Shown piece by piece: positions 34,801-43,400 of a stretch of 64,000 bases of DNA. Each line of letters begins with the position of its first letter. Position 1 is the first letter of the stretch. Below the pieces are notes generated by a model. That model was not told the origin of the DNA and did no database searches. It worked only from the letters and a program-made list of their open reading frames with translations. The stretch is from the NCBI RefSeq assembly GCF_905475465.1, contig NC_062254.1, positions 8,624,001 through 8,688,000 on the forward strand. The letters run 5' to 3'. A program made the position numbers and the translations under genes. Source of the stretch: Pieris napi. Its lineage: Eukaryota; Arthropoda; Insecta; Lepidoptera; Pieridae.

Positions 34801-37585
34801 TATGTCAGGAAAGACGCCTTGGAGCTCCCCTCCCCTCCTTGGGCGTCTGTCCTGTGATATTTGGGTCGCTTTAAAGGTGTCAGGGGTTCTCAGATAAAGT
34901 AAAGTAAAGTAAAAAATAAAATCATGTGTCCAATTCACACGTGGTAGAAGTGAAACCTTCAAAAACAAAGTTTTTATAATTAAAATATGTAAATTAGACT
35001 TTTTCTCTATCTAAATGTAGGATCTTTTCTTTAAAAAAAAACATTTTTTTAATGTTTAATTTTAATTTATAACTTTAATATCAATCTTTATTTGGTAAAA
35101 ACTAATATAATCAAAGTTTGAAATAAATTCACAAGTCCAACGTGGGAGAAAATGAGATAGGAAGCATTATACAGTGTATAAACTTTAAATTAAGAAAATT
35201 TTAAATTAAGGTAGTAAGAAGTTGTCACTTCAAAAAGTTTCTATAATTAATGGTATTATGTAAATAAAATTGATAAATTTCATCTAATTTTATAATTGAA
35301 CTACTTACTTGACTTACTTATTTAATTTTTTGCACATCTGTTTTTTTTATTTCAGAAAATGATCAAATACACACTAATTTAAAGTTTATACACTGTATAA
35401 TGCCTCCTATCTCACTTTCTCCCACGCCAAATCCTATTAATTTATGTGTCTGTCTCTTTTTACTGTCGCTTTTTCCGTTGCATCCGGTTTGAAATCACAA
35501 CGATTCTCAAGAAGTTTCACTTCAAAAATCATTTAATCATATAGGTAACATAATGTGCACTTATGACTCGTCAGTAAAGAAATACATATTAATGCTTCTA
35601 ATTTACATTTACTGCCAGTTCTCAAATCAAGGGCGTAGAACGGAAGAGAAGAACTGGCAATAAACTCTCCGCCACTCTTTAATCATCATTTTTTTACACA
35701 ACGTTTGTAAGAAGCTGCAACCATAACACCATGTTCCACATGACATATTAAGAAATTATAGATATACTTGACACTTTAATCCTTTCCCATTCTCTCTTGT
35801 TATTCCGTCCTCCCCATATACCGTATGCATTCGCTAAAATCAGGTAATTTCGTCAACAGAGGAACATCAAATTCCGTCAAGGCTACGGTCTGACTGAGAC
35901 CAACGGTGGCATAGCAATTGGACGCAATGATGACACGAATTATGACGCTGTTGGACATGTATTTGGGAACTGTCAGATTAAAATTTCTGATCTCGAAACC
36001 CAGGAGGCGCTTGGGCCAGGACAGGTGAGAACTAAACTATGTTCTGTGTATATATCTGTAACAAATGCTATCTTCGAAATTGAAAAAAAAGAGTGTGTGT
36101 GCTTATGTACACGCGTTAGAAGTTATACTTCTTTGGCGTATGGAAAAAAAATAACTAAAATGCAGTAGTGATTAACGATAAATATTAAAATTAATCAATA
36201 AAATTATTATTAGTAAATACTATCACCGTCGTATATGAAATTGATTAAATAAAAAACACCAAAATAATATTTATTTATTCACACTGTTTAATTGTACTGT
36301 TACGAAACACGCGTTTTAAATATAAAAATACTAGAATATACAATTTGAACATAGTTGTTATCGATTTTCATGCCACCTAGAACTAACTTCATTCTGTTAA
36401 TTTTGTGTAACGGTGCACACGCATCGTAAAATTTCACGCGCCTAAAGAAGTATAACTTCAAAAATTTTAATACATATTTTGTAGCAAATCGCTTTGCCTA
36501 CAATTATATCCATGTGACTTTTTATCATAAAGCCAAAATTCAAAAGTTATAAGTAAAAAAGTGAAAAAAAATTGTTTTTTGCTTAATGCCCTATTCTTTT
36601 TGCTTAATGCTCTATTACATAAAAAAAAGATTTTTCTTTTGATTTTATCAAAAAATTATGTCCGAACAATTTTGGAGAGTATCTCTTAATTAATTTATTT
36701 ATTTATTTTATTTATTTAATTAAATTATTGTAAATATTATCTCTAGGAAGGTGAGATTTTGGTCCGTGGCCCGCTGCTCATGAGCGGGTACTATGAGAAC
36801 GAAGAAGCTAATAAGGAAGTGTTTACATCAGATGGCTGGTTAAAAACCGGTGATATCGGCAAATACGATGAGAATAAGTATTTGTATATCACTGACCGGC
36901 TAAAAGAACTTATTAAGGTAAGATTAACTTAAATATAATTTTTGTTATGACACGAAGTTTTGCTTCTATAATTCACATTAATTATACATAATAATTCAGA
37001 ATGAGGGCTCGATTTTTAAATATTTAGACTTTTAATTGGTTTTATAATATCTTATTCTGAACTTAACGTAAATCGGTTATTTCCGAATTTTCGATTGGTT
37101 TCTTTATTCGATCGAAAAGTTCTATTCTGTCAAACCTGTATATTTAATAAATCATCTAGTTATTTAATAAAATAAAAAAAACATTTTCAATCATTCATTA
37201 AGATTTATTAAGTTAATATTTTTAATTAGTACAATTTAATAAAGTAATAATTCACTCTTAATTAGACATTATTAAATAAAAAAAAATATTTAAGGTGAAA
37301 GGATTCCAAGTACCGCCAGCAGAGTTGGAGACCATTCTCCGTACTCACCCTAAAGTCCTCGACTGCGCCGTCGTAGGTATAAAGGACCCGATAAGTGGTG
37401 AGGCGCCAAAGGCCTTCGTAGTGCCACAAGCCAAACAGACCATTGACCCGAAGGAATTATTAGAATACGTGAACACACAAGTAGTGGCGTTTAAAAAAAT
37501 TAAAGAGGTTCAATTTGTGACTGAGATACCTAAAAACCCCGCTGGTAAGGTTTTAAGACGTGTTATCAAGGAAAAGTATTGTTAA
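16846..37585 (+). CDS. Acyl-CoA ligase, 4CL/luciferase-like, copy A
   Basis: Eight exons, 16846-17037, 18900-19110, 29941-30297, 32876-33061, 34080-34198, 35860-36024, 36747-36917 and 37295-37585, join into 563 aa without a stop. Enzymes of this ANL superfamily activate a carboxylic acid with ATP and transfer it to CoA; the substrate here is unknown. Visible motifs are the ATP-binding loop SSGTTGFPK (about 217-225), PGVLPFFHIFG in exon 4, QGYGLTET (362-369), GWLKTGD (440-446), DRLKELIKVKGFQVPPAELE (460-479) and NPAGK with the catalytic Lys near 552. The N terminus (MASTLRRALSQAIKKRNVYK) is basic and amphipathic, suggesting mitochondrial import. The C terminus is EKYC, not a peroxisomal SKL signal. 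Intron 2 is 10.8 kb and full of mobile elements. The exon 6 acceptor (AACAG before AGG) is set by phase and by an in-frame stop just upstream. An AATAAA lies at 38701. Confidence 0.9.
17038..18899 (+). other. Intron 1 of copy A
   Basis: Mostly AT-rich sequence alignable with intron 1 of copies B and C. The stretch 18150-18310, with higher GC, has no counterpart seen in B or C. No repeat family was named. Confidence 0.4.
19160..19285 (+). mobile_element. Short Helitron-like element in intron 2
   Basis: Starts TCCTACTAATATTATTAACG after an A and ends GAAGTCGCGGGCACCAGCTAG before a T. These are the ends of a common lepidopteran repeat; the middle has been lost. Copies B and C differ right after the same upstream word (CAGAAATTAT), so insertion was local to copy A. 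Confidence 0.6.
19527..19781 (-). mobile_element. tRNA-derived SINE, copy 1
   Basis: On the minus strand it begins GACGACTCATTAGTCTAGTG (A box TAGTCTAGTGG), continues to a B box GGTTCGATCCC, and ends in an A-rich tail. The tRNA-like head has an anticodon-loop CTGCGAA. A sister copy lies at 31576-31823. Confidence 0.85.
19782..21347. other. Intron 2 stretch, mostly unassigned
   Basis: AT-rich. At about 20800-20950 is a decayed SINE fragment of the second family (GAGAGCAGTTTTG..., CTGAGGTCATAGGTTCGAAC, then GAGGAAACTAGCATGCCC). The words GGACCGAGAG and CTCTCGGCC around 20430-20470 form a weak inverted pair. Nothing else identified. Confidence 0.4.
21348..21871. mobile_element. PIF/Harbinger-type MITE, 524 bp
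   Basis: Terminal inverted repeats AGGCCCCAGTACACAATGGC and its complement at the right end, with TAA on both sides (21345-21347 and 21872-21874). The inside is GC-richer than its surroundings and repeats the words CAATGGCC and CAATCG. No transposase. Confidence 0.85.
22200..22260 (-). repeat. Short repeat related to 31195-31245 and 52885-52945
   Basis: Shares CTGGTGCTTTCCTTGCTCAA and CAGCGAGGAAATGC with the two other places, in reverse orientation. The parent element is not recognised. Confidence 0.5.
22521..23066 (+). mobile_element. Helitron-like element, 546 bp
   Basis: Begins TCTATATATATAAAAGAAAG after an A and ends GTTAGCCGGGTCAGCTAG before a T, with a short GGCGGAAC...GTTAGCC hairpin just before the end. 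No Rep/helicase coding sequence. A related element in reverse orientation starts copy C's intron 2 insertion at 58283. Confidence 0.75.
23067..23865. other. Intron 2 stretch, repeat debris
   Basis: Contains GAAGTGAAACTTCTTTAGGC near 23240, related to the family at 36085-36470, and a GAGAG-rich run near 23335-23370. No gene seen. Confidence 0.35.
23866..24380 (-). mobile_element. Non-LTR retrotransposon 3' tail, interrupted by a MITE
   Basis: On the minus strand it ends in a (TTGAC)n-like tail (GTCAAGTCAAGTC at 23872-23884 on the plus strand). It matches 35520-35760 over the words GCGTAGAACGGAA, GAACTGGCAATAAACTCTCC and ACACCATGTTCCACATGACA. The MITE at 24090-24291 splits it. No reverse transcriptase part remains. 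Confidence 0.65.
24090..24291. mobile_element. 202-bp foldback MITE nested in the retrotransposon tail
   Basis: Ends TAGTCCAGTCATTTAAGC and AATGACTGGACTA, flanked by TTA at 24087-24089 and 24292-24294. Inner arms (CTCGAAATTCGAGATACCCA and TGGGTATCTCGAATTCCGAG) also pair. The related tail at 35715-35740 shows the unoccupied site, GCAACCATAACACC. Same end family as 28307-28971. Confidence 0.85.
24758..24925. mobile_element. Truncated MITE of the 6224-6496 family
   Basis: Keeps one end (TTGGGAGCGTTCAAGTATTA), a C run of 13-14 bases near 24808-24821 and inner sequence GTTTCGTGACCACCTAGTGA. The opposite end is missing. The flank 24640-24725 holds a fragment of a non-LTR tail (CGCGAATGCGTTTGCCGGCC). 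Confidence 0.7.
25889..26517 (+). pseudogene. Harbinger transposase, internally deleted
   Basis: N-terminal part at 25889-26110 reads SLNDAEFTFRFRLTKEALETLL, the usual start of a PIF/Harbinger (DDE_Tnp_4) transposase. The C-terminal part at about 26200-26517 reads AEHLYNESQIRSRNVVERTY (frame 1), then SRVQAVIVACAVLHNIAIDM to the stop (another frame). The Glu in VVERT fits the last catalytic residue; the central part with the two catalytic Asp residues is deleted, and a frameshift separates the C-terminal pieces. Family members are usually 300-400 residues. It cannot encode an active enzyme. Confidence 0.85.
26640..27082 (-). pseudogene. Myb/SANT-like protein of the Harbinger element
   Basis: The minus-strand ORF from 27082 reads MSTQKREKSVNFSREEVDLL... 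for 57 residues to a stop at 26909-26911. Shifting one frame restores the continuation (GVNFRSAKA, then a stop, RGLQEKSALIHAKTYRTGGGPSAAT near 26890-26800). This is the DNA-binding partner usually encoded opposite the transposase. A frameshift and stops disable it. Confidence 0.8.
27628..28306 (+). other. Intron 2 stretch shared with copies B and C
   Basis: Alignable with 42566-43090 (B) and 59830-59880 plus 61513-61830 (C): for example GACAATGAAATGTCAA and GTTCACGGAAACATTATCT. No gene; ORFs here are chance. Confidence 0.5.
28307..28971. mobile_element. 665-bp foldback element with long palindrome
   Basis: Ends TAGACCAGTCATTATAG and, inverted, TAGTCCAGTCAGTCAAG, flanked by TAA at 28304-28306 and 28972-28974. 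The arms pair along most of their length. About 105 bp (28498-28602 against 28705-28812) are almost perfectly complementary around a loop of about 100 bases. It lies in the sense strand of copy A intron 2. No ORF. Confidence 0.88.
29062..29290 (+). mobile_element. Helitron-like 5' part
   Basis: Starts TCCTACTAATATTATAAACG after an A and continues with CACGTAAAAACTACTGACTG and GGATTTTAATGAAACTTTAC, a common lepidopteran repeat start. No matching 3' end (CTAG) was found nearby, so it is truncated. Confidence 0.5.
29412..29890 (-). mobile_element. tRNA-derived SINE family 2, split, before exon 3
   Basis: The minus-strand head (AAGAGCAGTGTTGGCCTAGT, then GGCTTCAGCGTGCGACTATC) lies at 29840-29890 and the tail (GGTTGTAGCGCCACTGATTT) at 29410-29430. 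The middle has decayed or been replaced. The head ends about 50 bp before the exon 3 acceptor. Copies B and C have the same SINE at the same place. Confidence 0.7.
30530..31060. repeat. Interspersed element with AGAAGTTATAC ends
   Basis: Left end AAGAAGTTATACGTCTTTGG near 30560, right end CGCCTAAAGAAGTATAACTTC near 31035-31055. The middle includes GCGCGCATCGTAAAATTTCA. Related copies: 36085-36470 and, inverted, 39903-40140. It is flanked by an extreme AT stretch (30590-30740). Probably a MITE; no ORF. Confidence 0.65.
31140..31575. other. GC-richer intron 3 segment, unassigned
   Basis: Higher in GC than its surroundings (for example GCGCATGTGTACTGTCGCGC) and continued after the SINE at 31840-31960. 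It includes the short repeat shared with 22200-22260. Possibly a captured or retrotransposon-derived piece; no protein recognised. Confidence 0.3.
31576..31823 (-). mobile_element. tRNA-derived SINE, copy 2
   Basis: Sister of 19527-19781, with the same head and tail. Its anticodon loop reads CTACGAA, that is anticodon ACG, which suggests descent from tRNA-Arg(ACG). It is not a functional tRNA: the acceptor stem does not pair and the unit continues into a long tail. Confidence 0.85.
32330..32745 (-). mobile_element. Helitron-like element, intron 3
   Basis: Reverse orientation: the plus strand starts CTAGCTGGCCTGGCGAACAT after an A and ends near ATATATATATAGA before a T. This gives a 5' TC and 3' CTAG on the minus strand. 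It includes the family words CAAATCGGTCAAGCCGTTTT. No coding sequence. Confidence 0.65.
33109..33485 (-). mobile_element. Helitron-like element, intron 4
   Basis: Starts CTAGCAGACCGGCCAAGCGT and ends ATATATTTTAAGA on the plus strand, inserted between A and T. It includes TGGTGTGCAAATTTGATTG. It lies 47 bp after the exon 4 donor. Confidence 0.6.
33490..33850 (+). mobile_element. Non-LTR retrotransposon 3' end, intron 4
   Basis: Encodes the extreme C terminus of an ORF2-type protein (LPSEIR-like, then KFKTLVKRKLNNKALYKCDE and a Trp-Asp end) followed by a 3' UTR ending near CATAAGTGTACTTG. Copies at the matching place exist in copy B (46530-46700) and copy C (63420-63785), and an inverted copy lies at 37655-38110. 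Confidence 0.75.
34199..35140. other. Intron 5 of copy A, first part
   Basis: Holds one diverged copy (about 34405-34530) of the 130-bp unit that is an array in copy B. It also has a segment at 34765-34890 that matches copy B 48690-48800 (GATATTTGGGTCGC, TTAAAGGTGTCAGGGG). No gene. Confidence 0.55.
35141..35426. mobile_element. MITE, 286 bp, with 50-bp inverted ends
   Basis: CGTGGGAGAAAATGAGATAG at the left matches the inverted right end, and the pairing runs through GCATTATACAGTGTATAAAC to ACTTTAAATTA. CCAA flanks both sides (35137-35140 and 35427-35430), so the target duplication may be four bases. No ORF. Confidence 0.85.
35520..35760 (-). mobile_element. Non-LTR retrotransposon 3' tail, intron 5
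   Basis: Same family as 23866-24380, here without the nested MITE. Only the 3' untranslated part is present. Confidence 0.65.
36085..36470. repeat. Interspersed element, intron 6
   Basis: Ends with AGAAGTTATACTTCTTTGGC at the left and CGCCTAAAGAAGTATAACTTC at the right, which are inverted to each other. Outer words GTGTACTTATGTACACGCG/GTGCACACGCATCG are shared with 30530-31060. Confidence 0.65.
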
Positions 37586-37654
37586 TATAAGTATTCAACA
37601 AAGTGTACTATGGAGAGTGTTCTGAAGGGTTTGGGTTGATCCCTCTTCATCATC

Positions 37655-38110
37655 ATCTCTTCAAACTCAAAAGAACTTTATTCATCAGTACTTGTTCCAC
37701 TTATGAACGTCGGAAAAGAAGCTAAATTAATTCTAAATTTACTTTTACTACCAGTTCGCAAGTCAAGGGCGAGCGGGCAAGAAGAACTGGCAAGAAACTT
37801 TTCGCCACTCTTTTTAATTGCCAAATAATGAGTCATGCAAATTGTTTGAACTGGAACAAATCCCACGCATTAAAATATTCGTCAAATATATAAAAAGCCT
37901 TATTGATTAATTTACGTTTAATGAGAGCTTTGAATTTATTTAGTGATAATTCCCTAATTTCCCTCGGGAATTTTTTGTAAAAACGAACACAATTTCCATA
38001 CATGGAGTGGTTTATCTTCTGGAGCCTGGTTGATCGTATGCTTAGATTAGATCTGTTTCTAGTATTATACTGGTGCCATTTGCCAGATAGTGTCATAATA
38101 TTTATATCTT
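37655..38110 (-). mobile_element. Non-LTR retrotransposon 3' end behind copy A
   Basis: Minus-strand coding remnant of about 87 residues (38096-37833) reads RSTRLQKINHSMYGNCVRFY and ELSLNKFKALIKRKLINKAF, the C terminus of an ORF2-type protein. It separates the copy A stop codon from the 3' sequence shared with copy B, so it inserted into the 3' UTR of copy A or close to it. Confidence 0.75.
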
Positions 38111-38279
38111 TAAAATTATTCCGTACCTACTGCCTTGGGGCCAAAATACCCCGAACAGCCCGCTTCTGCAGCACATTAGACCTTCATCACCATACGAGCC
38201 GTATTAACTCATTTCATCCACGTATCAAAAGACATTTTTTTTACGAACTAGCGAACCAATTGTTTAAAGCTACAATTAT

Positions 38280-38400
38280 AGTACAGGGCAAACATCAGGA
38301 AGCTCATCTGATGTTAAGTGATACGCCAATAGATACTCTCTAGGCCAGTGCATTGCCGGCCTTTTAAGAATTGACTCTTGAAGGACCCTAAGGCGTATAT
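38280..38400 (+). mobile_element. Non-LTR 3' tail fragment, GTGATACCGCC family
   Basis: Contains CTCATCTGATGTTAAGTGAT and GCCGGCCTTTTAAGAATTG. The same family is at 46725-46890 and, in part, 24640-24725. The rest of 38400-39460 is the 3' flank shared with copy B (52465-53440) and has no gene. Confidence 0.65.
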
Positions 38401-39499
38401 ATATAGGCGTACCTTTCAGCTTATTCAGCTTCATATGGACTAACCGTTAGTTGTTTGAAATAAGTATTTTTTACAGTTAGTTTCAATATTTTAAATCGGT
38501 TGCAAAAAATAAAAGATATTGAATGAGCTTATTAATTATGATTATACTAAAAAATATGGGAATTTTTAAATAATTTGATACGCTTTGATATAATTAACTA
38601 ATCAAGGATTATATTATATTTATTAACACGTATCGCTCTTCGATCTCTTACAGGCAACTCTAGTAAGGAAACATAAATATAAAGGGTATTGTGCATGTGT
38701 AATAAAAAATACAGATAAAATTTAGGCTTGTTATACAAAAAAATAAAATAAAACCTATTCTTAATAATCACAATACAAAAAATAAGAAAAATAATATATT
38801 TACAATTTATAAAAATATAATCACTATTAATCAGGAAAAGTTTTGATAAAGAGGTGTTTAAATATAGTAAAAATATAGAAGACTTATTATATATTATAGT
38901 ACGTTATAATATGTTTAATTCATTTGTTATTCACATTTTTTAAAGTATTTCGATTTATAAATCATGTTAATAATCTGTTAAATATAATTCTATAATAATA
39001 CACTGTATAGGTGATATAATTTTGATATCTGTTTTGTGTATAATTGGTGAACGAAATCAAAGTTGGAGGAAAGACTCATATATTATGTGCCGTTTATTAT
39101 TAAAAATGTTCCATTGGCTTATTGTTTTTGTTATCGAAAATCGTATTTATACATTCCAAAATCGGAGTTTTTAAAGTTTCAATTTCTGTATCTGCGGAGA
39201 AAATTTTTAGAGAATTTTATGTCATAGACAAAATTGTAACAAGAATTATAAAACTTATAAAATAATGCCTAGTCTAAGATAAACTAAGTATTGGTGCTTT
39301 AATTAAGAATTTGTATGTTTTTATTTTTGTAAAGGAAAATATATTCTTGACTATTCGTTTGTTTTTCTCTTACGTCCTTATTTTCAGGAAATATATAGAA
39401 TTTACACGAAGAAATCTAAATTTTTATAACATATAGAGCACGATTAACATTAGGAAATTAAATATAGATATGATGGACTCAGCTCAGTCGACGAAAGTC

Positions 39500-39858
39500 T
39501 GGCTATGCCTCTTCCAAAATGAGACACAAAATGTACTGGAGGTTTTCTGTGATTTGTCCAAGGCGTTTGATTGTGTTGATCATGAGACTCTGCTTTGCAA
39601 AACTGACCACTATGGTATACAAAATGTAGCTCTTAGTTTAATAACCTCTTACCTAAGTTGTCGACCTAAAGTTGATATAAATGGGATTAAATCTTCGGGA
39701 TCACATATTAAACTGGGAGTCCCGCAAGGATCAATTTTGGGACGATTTTTATTTCTTATATATATTAACAATTTGCCTTCTTATGCAAAGACATTATGTG
39801 ATATTGTATTGTTTGCTGATGACACGTCCTTGATTTTTAAGTAAATATATATAAGACA
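39500..39858 (+). pseudogene. Non-LTR reverse transcriptase fragment behind copy A
   Basis: Reads SKAFDCVDHETLLCK, then VPQGSILGRFLFLIY and the catalytic motif VLFADDTSLI, then stops. These are palm and fingers blocks of a Jockey/CR1-type reverse transcriptase. It matches 54186-54500 in the region behind copy B at high identity, so it was probably part of the duplicated unit. Confidence 0.85.
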
Positions 39859-39902
39859 AATTTTGACTCTTTCTTTTTCTGAATCTTTATATTTATTTTT
39901 TG

Positions 39903-40140
39903 AAGTTATACTTATTTAGGCGCGTTATGAAAAATTGATGAGAGTGAAATTTTACGAAGCGCGCGCACCGTGACACAAAATTAACATAATAAAGTTGCCC
40001 ACTAACGAATTCTTTTTAAACCAGCCAGGCGCCGCCGAGCGTGCGCGAGCGAGGTGGGGATAAGACAATCTACAAGTAAAAATAAATAGAATATGCGTGA
40101 ATGACCTTTGTAGTACCTTTTAAACAAATAAAGGAGTTTT
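39903..40140. repeat. Interspersed element, inverted, before copy B
   Basis: Reverse complement of the right half of 30530-31060: TGAAGTTATACTTATTTAGG at the left, GCGCGCGCACCGTG inside. It ends where the flank shared with copies A and C begins. Confidence 0.6.
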
Positions 40141-40409
40141 AATTATTTAAATTATAAACTGGCTATTTATTGTTCATAATTGAAAATTTTAACTACATAT
40201 ATCTTATAAAAAAAACCAATTACAATCATGAGATAATTGTTTCTGCATGCTTACCGTTATTACTCAGTAGGACGCAGATGGGTAGAGGTGCGTCGTTACT
40301 AGACTCGTGTACAAATATTTTGTAAACCACTTCACAAAAGAGAAAGACAAATCTTTTAAAAAATTGTCTCTAATTTTATTTTAAAAATATAAAAAAAACG
40401 TAGTACCTT

Positions 40410-43400
40410 ATGGCTTCAATATTAAGACGTGCTTTAAGCCAAGCAATAAAAAAAAGAAATGTGTATAAAACTTCTTTTTTACAAAACAGCACAGATTCAA
40501 AAATATTAACATCAGTTTTTAAGGATTTAGAAGATTCAAATCATACAATTAATGAATTTGTGTGGCAAAACTTGGACAGATGGCCAGACAAAACTTTAAC
40601 AGTAAGTATTATAGAATCAATTATTAAACTGTTTAGTACTTGATATTTTTTAATTAAGGGTTGGATTTATTATTACGTCGCCCGAATTTGATAATACTGA
40701 TTATGTAGGTGTCTCGGGGGACCTTGATTGGAACACCTCCAAGTGATTTTGCTGCCTTTAGGTATTAAAAAAATCGATTTAAAATTCTGTGTAATGTATT
40801 GAAATTAAATTAAATTAAACAAACCGTACATTTTCTACTTTTCTATTGGTGATTAGATATGTGACATTCTGCATTCTGATTTATATGTCTATATATTTGT
40901 TGCTTCATAGTATTATATGTAAAGTTACGACAGCATATATGTATAATTATTTTCTAGTCCGTGATCTGAAAATTTAATTGGCTGTGAAGTAGTAATGTAA
41001 ATTCTTTATAAAAACCATGTTTTTTGGGGTATTTAGTCGCTGCGGCTTTTTTAGTATATAATCATAAAATTCAATGAAAAGGAAAATGTTATATAAAAAA
41101 GCTTGCTTTCACTTAATTGCTAAACAAATTTTTATCATTTTGTGATGTGAAGTATAATTTAATACCCAGCTGTTTTTGTCTTGTTTTAAATTCTTTCCCA
41201 ATTTTTCAGTTTTGATATTGAATTAACTTGTGGTAAAAGTGGAAAACAAAGTCTTGGTTTATTTTCTTTGTGGTTTGTTCTAAAAAGATAACATCATTGT
41301 TGACATTATTGTATGTAACAAACAAGATTTTAAAACCTGATCAATTGTAAAATTAAAAATATACCATTTTCCGGGTGCTTTTGTTCATATTAATTATATG
41401 GTGCAACCATTTTTGTTGTTGCGTTTTGCTAATTTTACCATTACTTTAACCGATTTATGCTTCACTATATTTTGTTGTTTTTAGAAATTGTTAATTTGAT
41501 GATTAAAATATTTTGCATATAGAAGGGGGGTGCTGGTTGGTGCAATTCGAAATTCTAGGCTAAAAACTTCCAAATTTACATGTCAACATATTCCGTTTAA
41601 ACCAAACAAAATCTTTTTATATTTATTATCTATAGTAGGTAATATAGTTGTAGTTTTAAGGGGATAATCTATGGATATTAGTGAAATAATATTTCTAACT
41701 TTTAAATTAGACATAGTACGAGATCCGGCTGCAGGATTAGTGCGTTCATCTGTTATTTGCTAAAAACCAAATTTTTATGTATATTTATAATTAGGATGAT
41801 ATATATAATATATATCTACCAAGTTGCCAATCAAAATTTGGCCGCTAGAATTTTGAATTAATAATTTTGAATTGATTTTTGGGAAAAAGTTTCGTTCACT
41901 TGTTTTTTTAAATAAAATCAAGGAAATATATATATTGTTTTTTTCATCTTATCACAAACTAACAATTACAATAATGAACCATCAAACTAAAATAATACGT
42001 TGAGAAAAACATTATTATTTCAAATAGATAACCATAACACTTAGAAATGTGAAGAAAAAGTTACTTCTAAGTTTTTGTACTTGGAACCTTGAAATTAATA
42101 GGTTTGTTTACTAGAATATTTATTTGATAATTCGGAAAAATATTCATTTCTTCAGCTGTGTATTCATTTTAAGAAATAAATAAGAAATTAAGAATAAAAT
42201 ATCCTCTTTTTTATTATGAATTCATTAATATTTTCAGGAGTGTGCAACCACAGGCCACAGATATACATACGCACAAACACATCGTATGTCGATAAACTTT
42301 GCTGCGTCGCTCCGGACGAAATTGAAGTTGAGGAATGACGACACAGTCGCCATAATACTACCGAATGTTCCGGAATATCCCTGTATTTCACTAGGAATAT
42401 TGGAAGCTGGGTGTATAATTAGTATGATGAATCCTGCGTACAGCACTCGTGAGTTTTTTTTAACATTTATCCGTAAATCAGAAATTATACAATGCTAGCA
42501 ACAAAAAAGGATTGATATGTATTGGTTGTCAAATATTTATGCGTGAGTTCAGAAATTTTTCTAATCTGTAAGAAAAGTCTATAAGGAAGATATATCTGCT
42601 TAAATATACAAAATATCAAGGCACATTGTTGAGTATTGCAATTCGGTGATAGTAGTGAATTTATTTATTTTATATTCATTGTATTACTTTCTTAAAAGCA
42701 TAAATTAAATTCAGCTAATCTTTACCATGATGTTCTTTGCCTGTTAGGTGGTACGAAGTTTGCCGGGTCAGTCATATTTGTGTTTGTTTTTTATATTTTG
42801 ATGCCATCTATATAAAAAGATATAGACTAAAACATCTCCCGCCATAACGCTTATTGTAGTCGATGACAATGAAATGTCAAATGCCATTCATGTCAACTGT
42901 CACTGTTACATAGTAAAAGATCCACTTCTAACACCAAGTTTCATATATGTATATCCAAATTTTTTTGATAGAAGTTCATACTTAATTTTAAATTGTATTT
43001 TTATTACTATCATAAAATTAAAGTCATAATAAAATTTATGAATAATAATTTTATAGCACAAGTAATGTTCACGGAAACATTATCTTATATTAAATAATAA
43101 TAAATAATAAAATACATAAAAATGGTTCTATAACTTTCTTCTTTGTCCTTAGTTTCAGAGATAATTTAATAAAAAAAAACTCGTAGTAGAGAACCATAAG
43201 CAAATTTTGTTACAGCATTCGTAAAAAAGTTTTCGTTTTTCACGGCAAATCCAGCTACCGCCAAACAAAGTTCATTCGGGTTAATATAATATAGCCTATG
43301 ACACAAATAACGTGGTTTTTTATCGGTACAGAATTTTCAAAATCGGTTAACCCCGAAAACCTCACAAATTTTAAAAATATATCAATGGTATGGGGTAATA

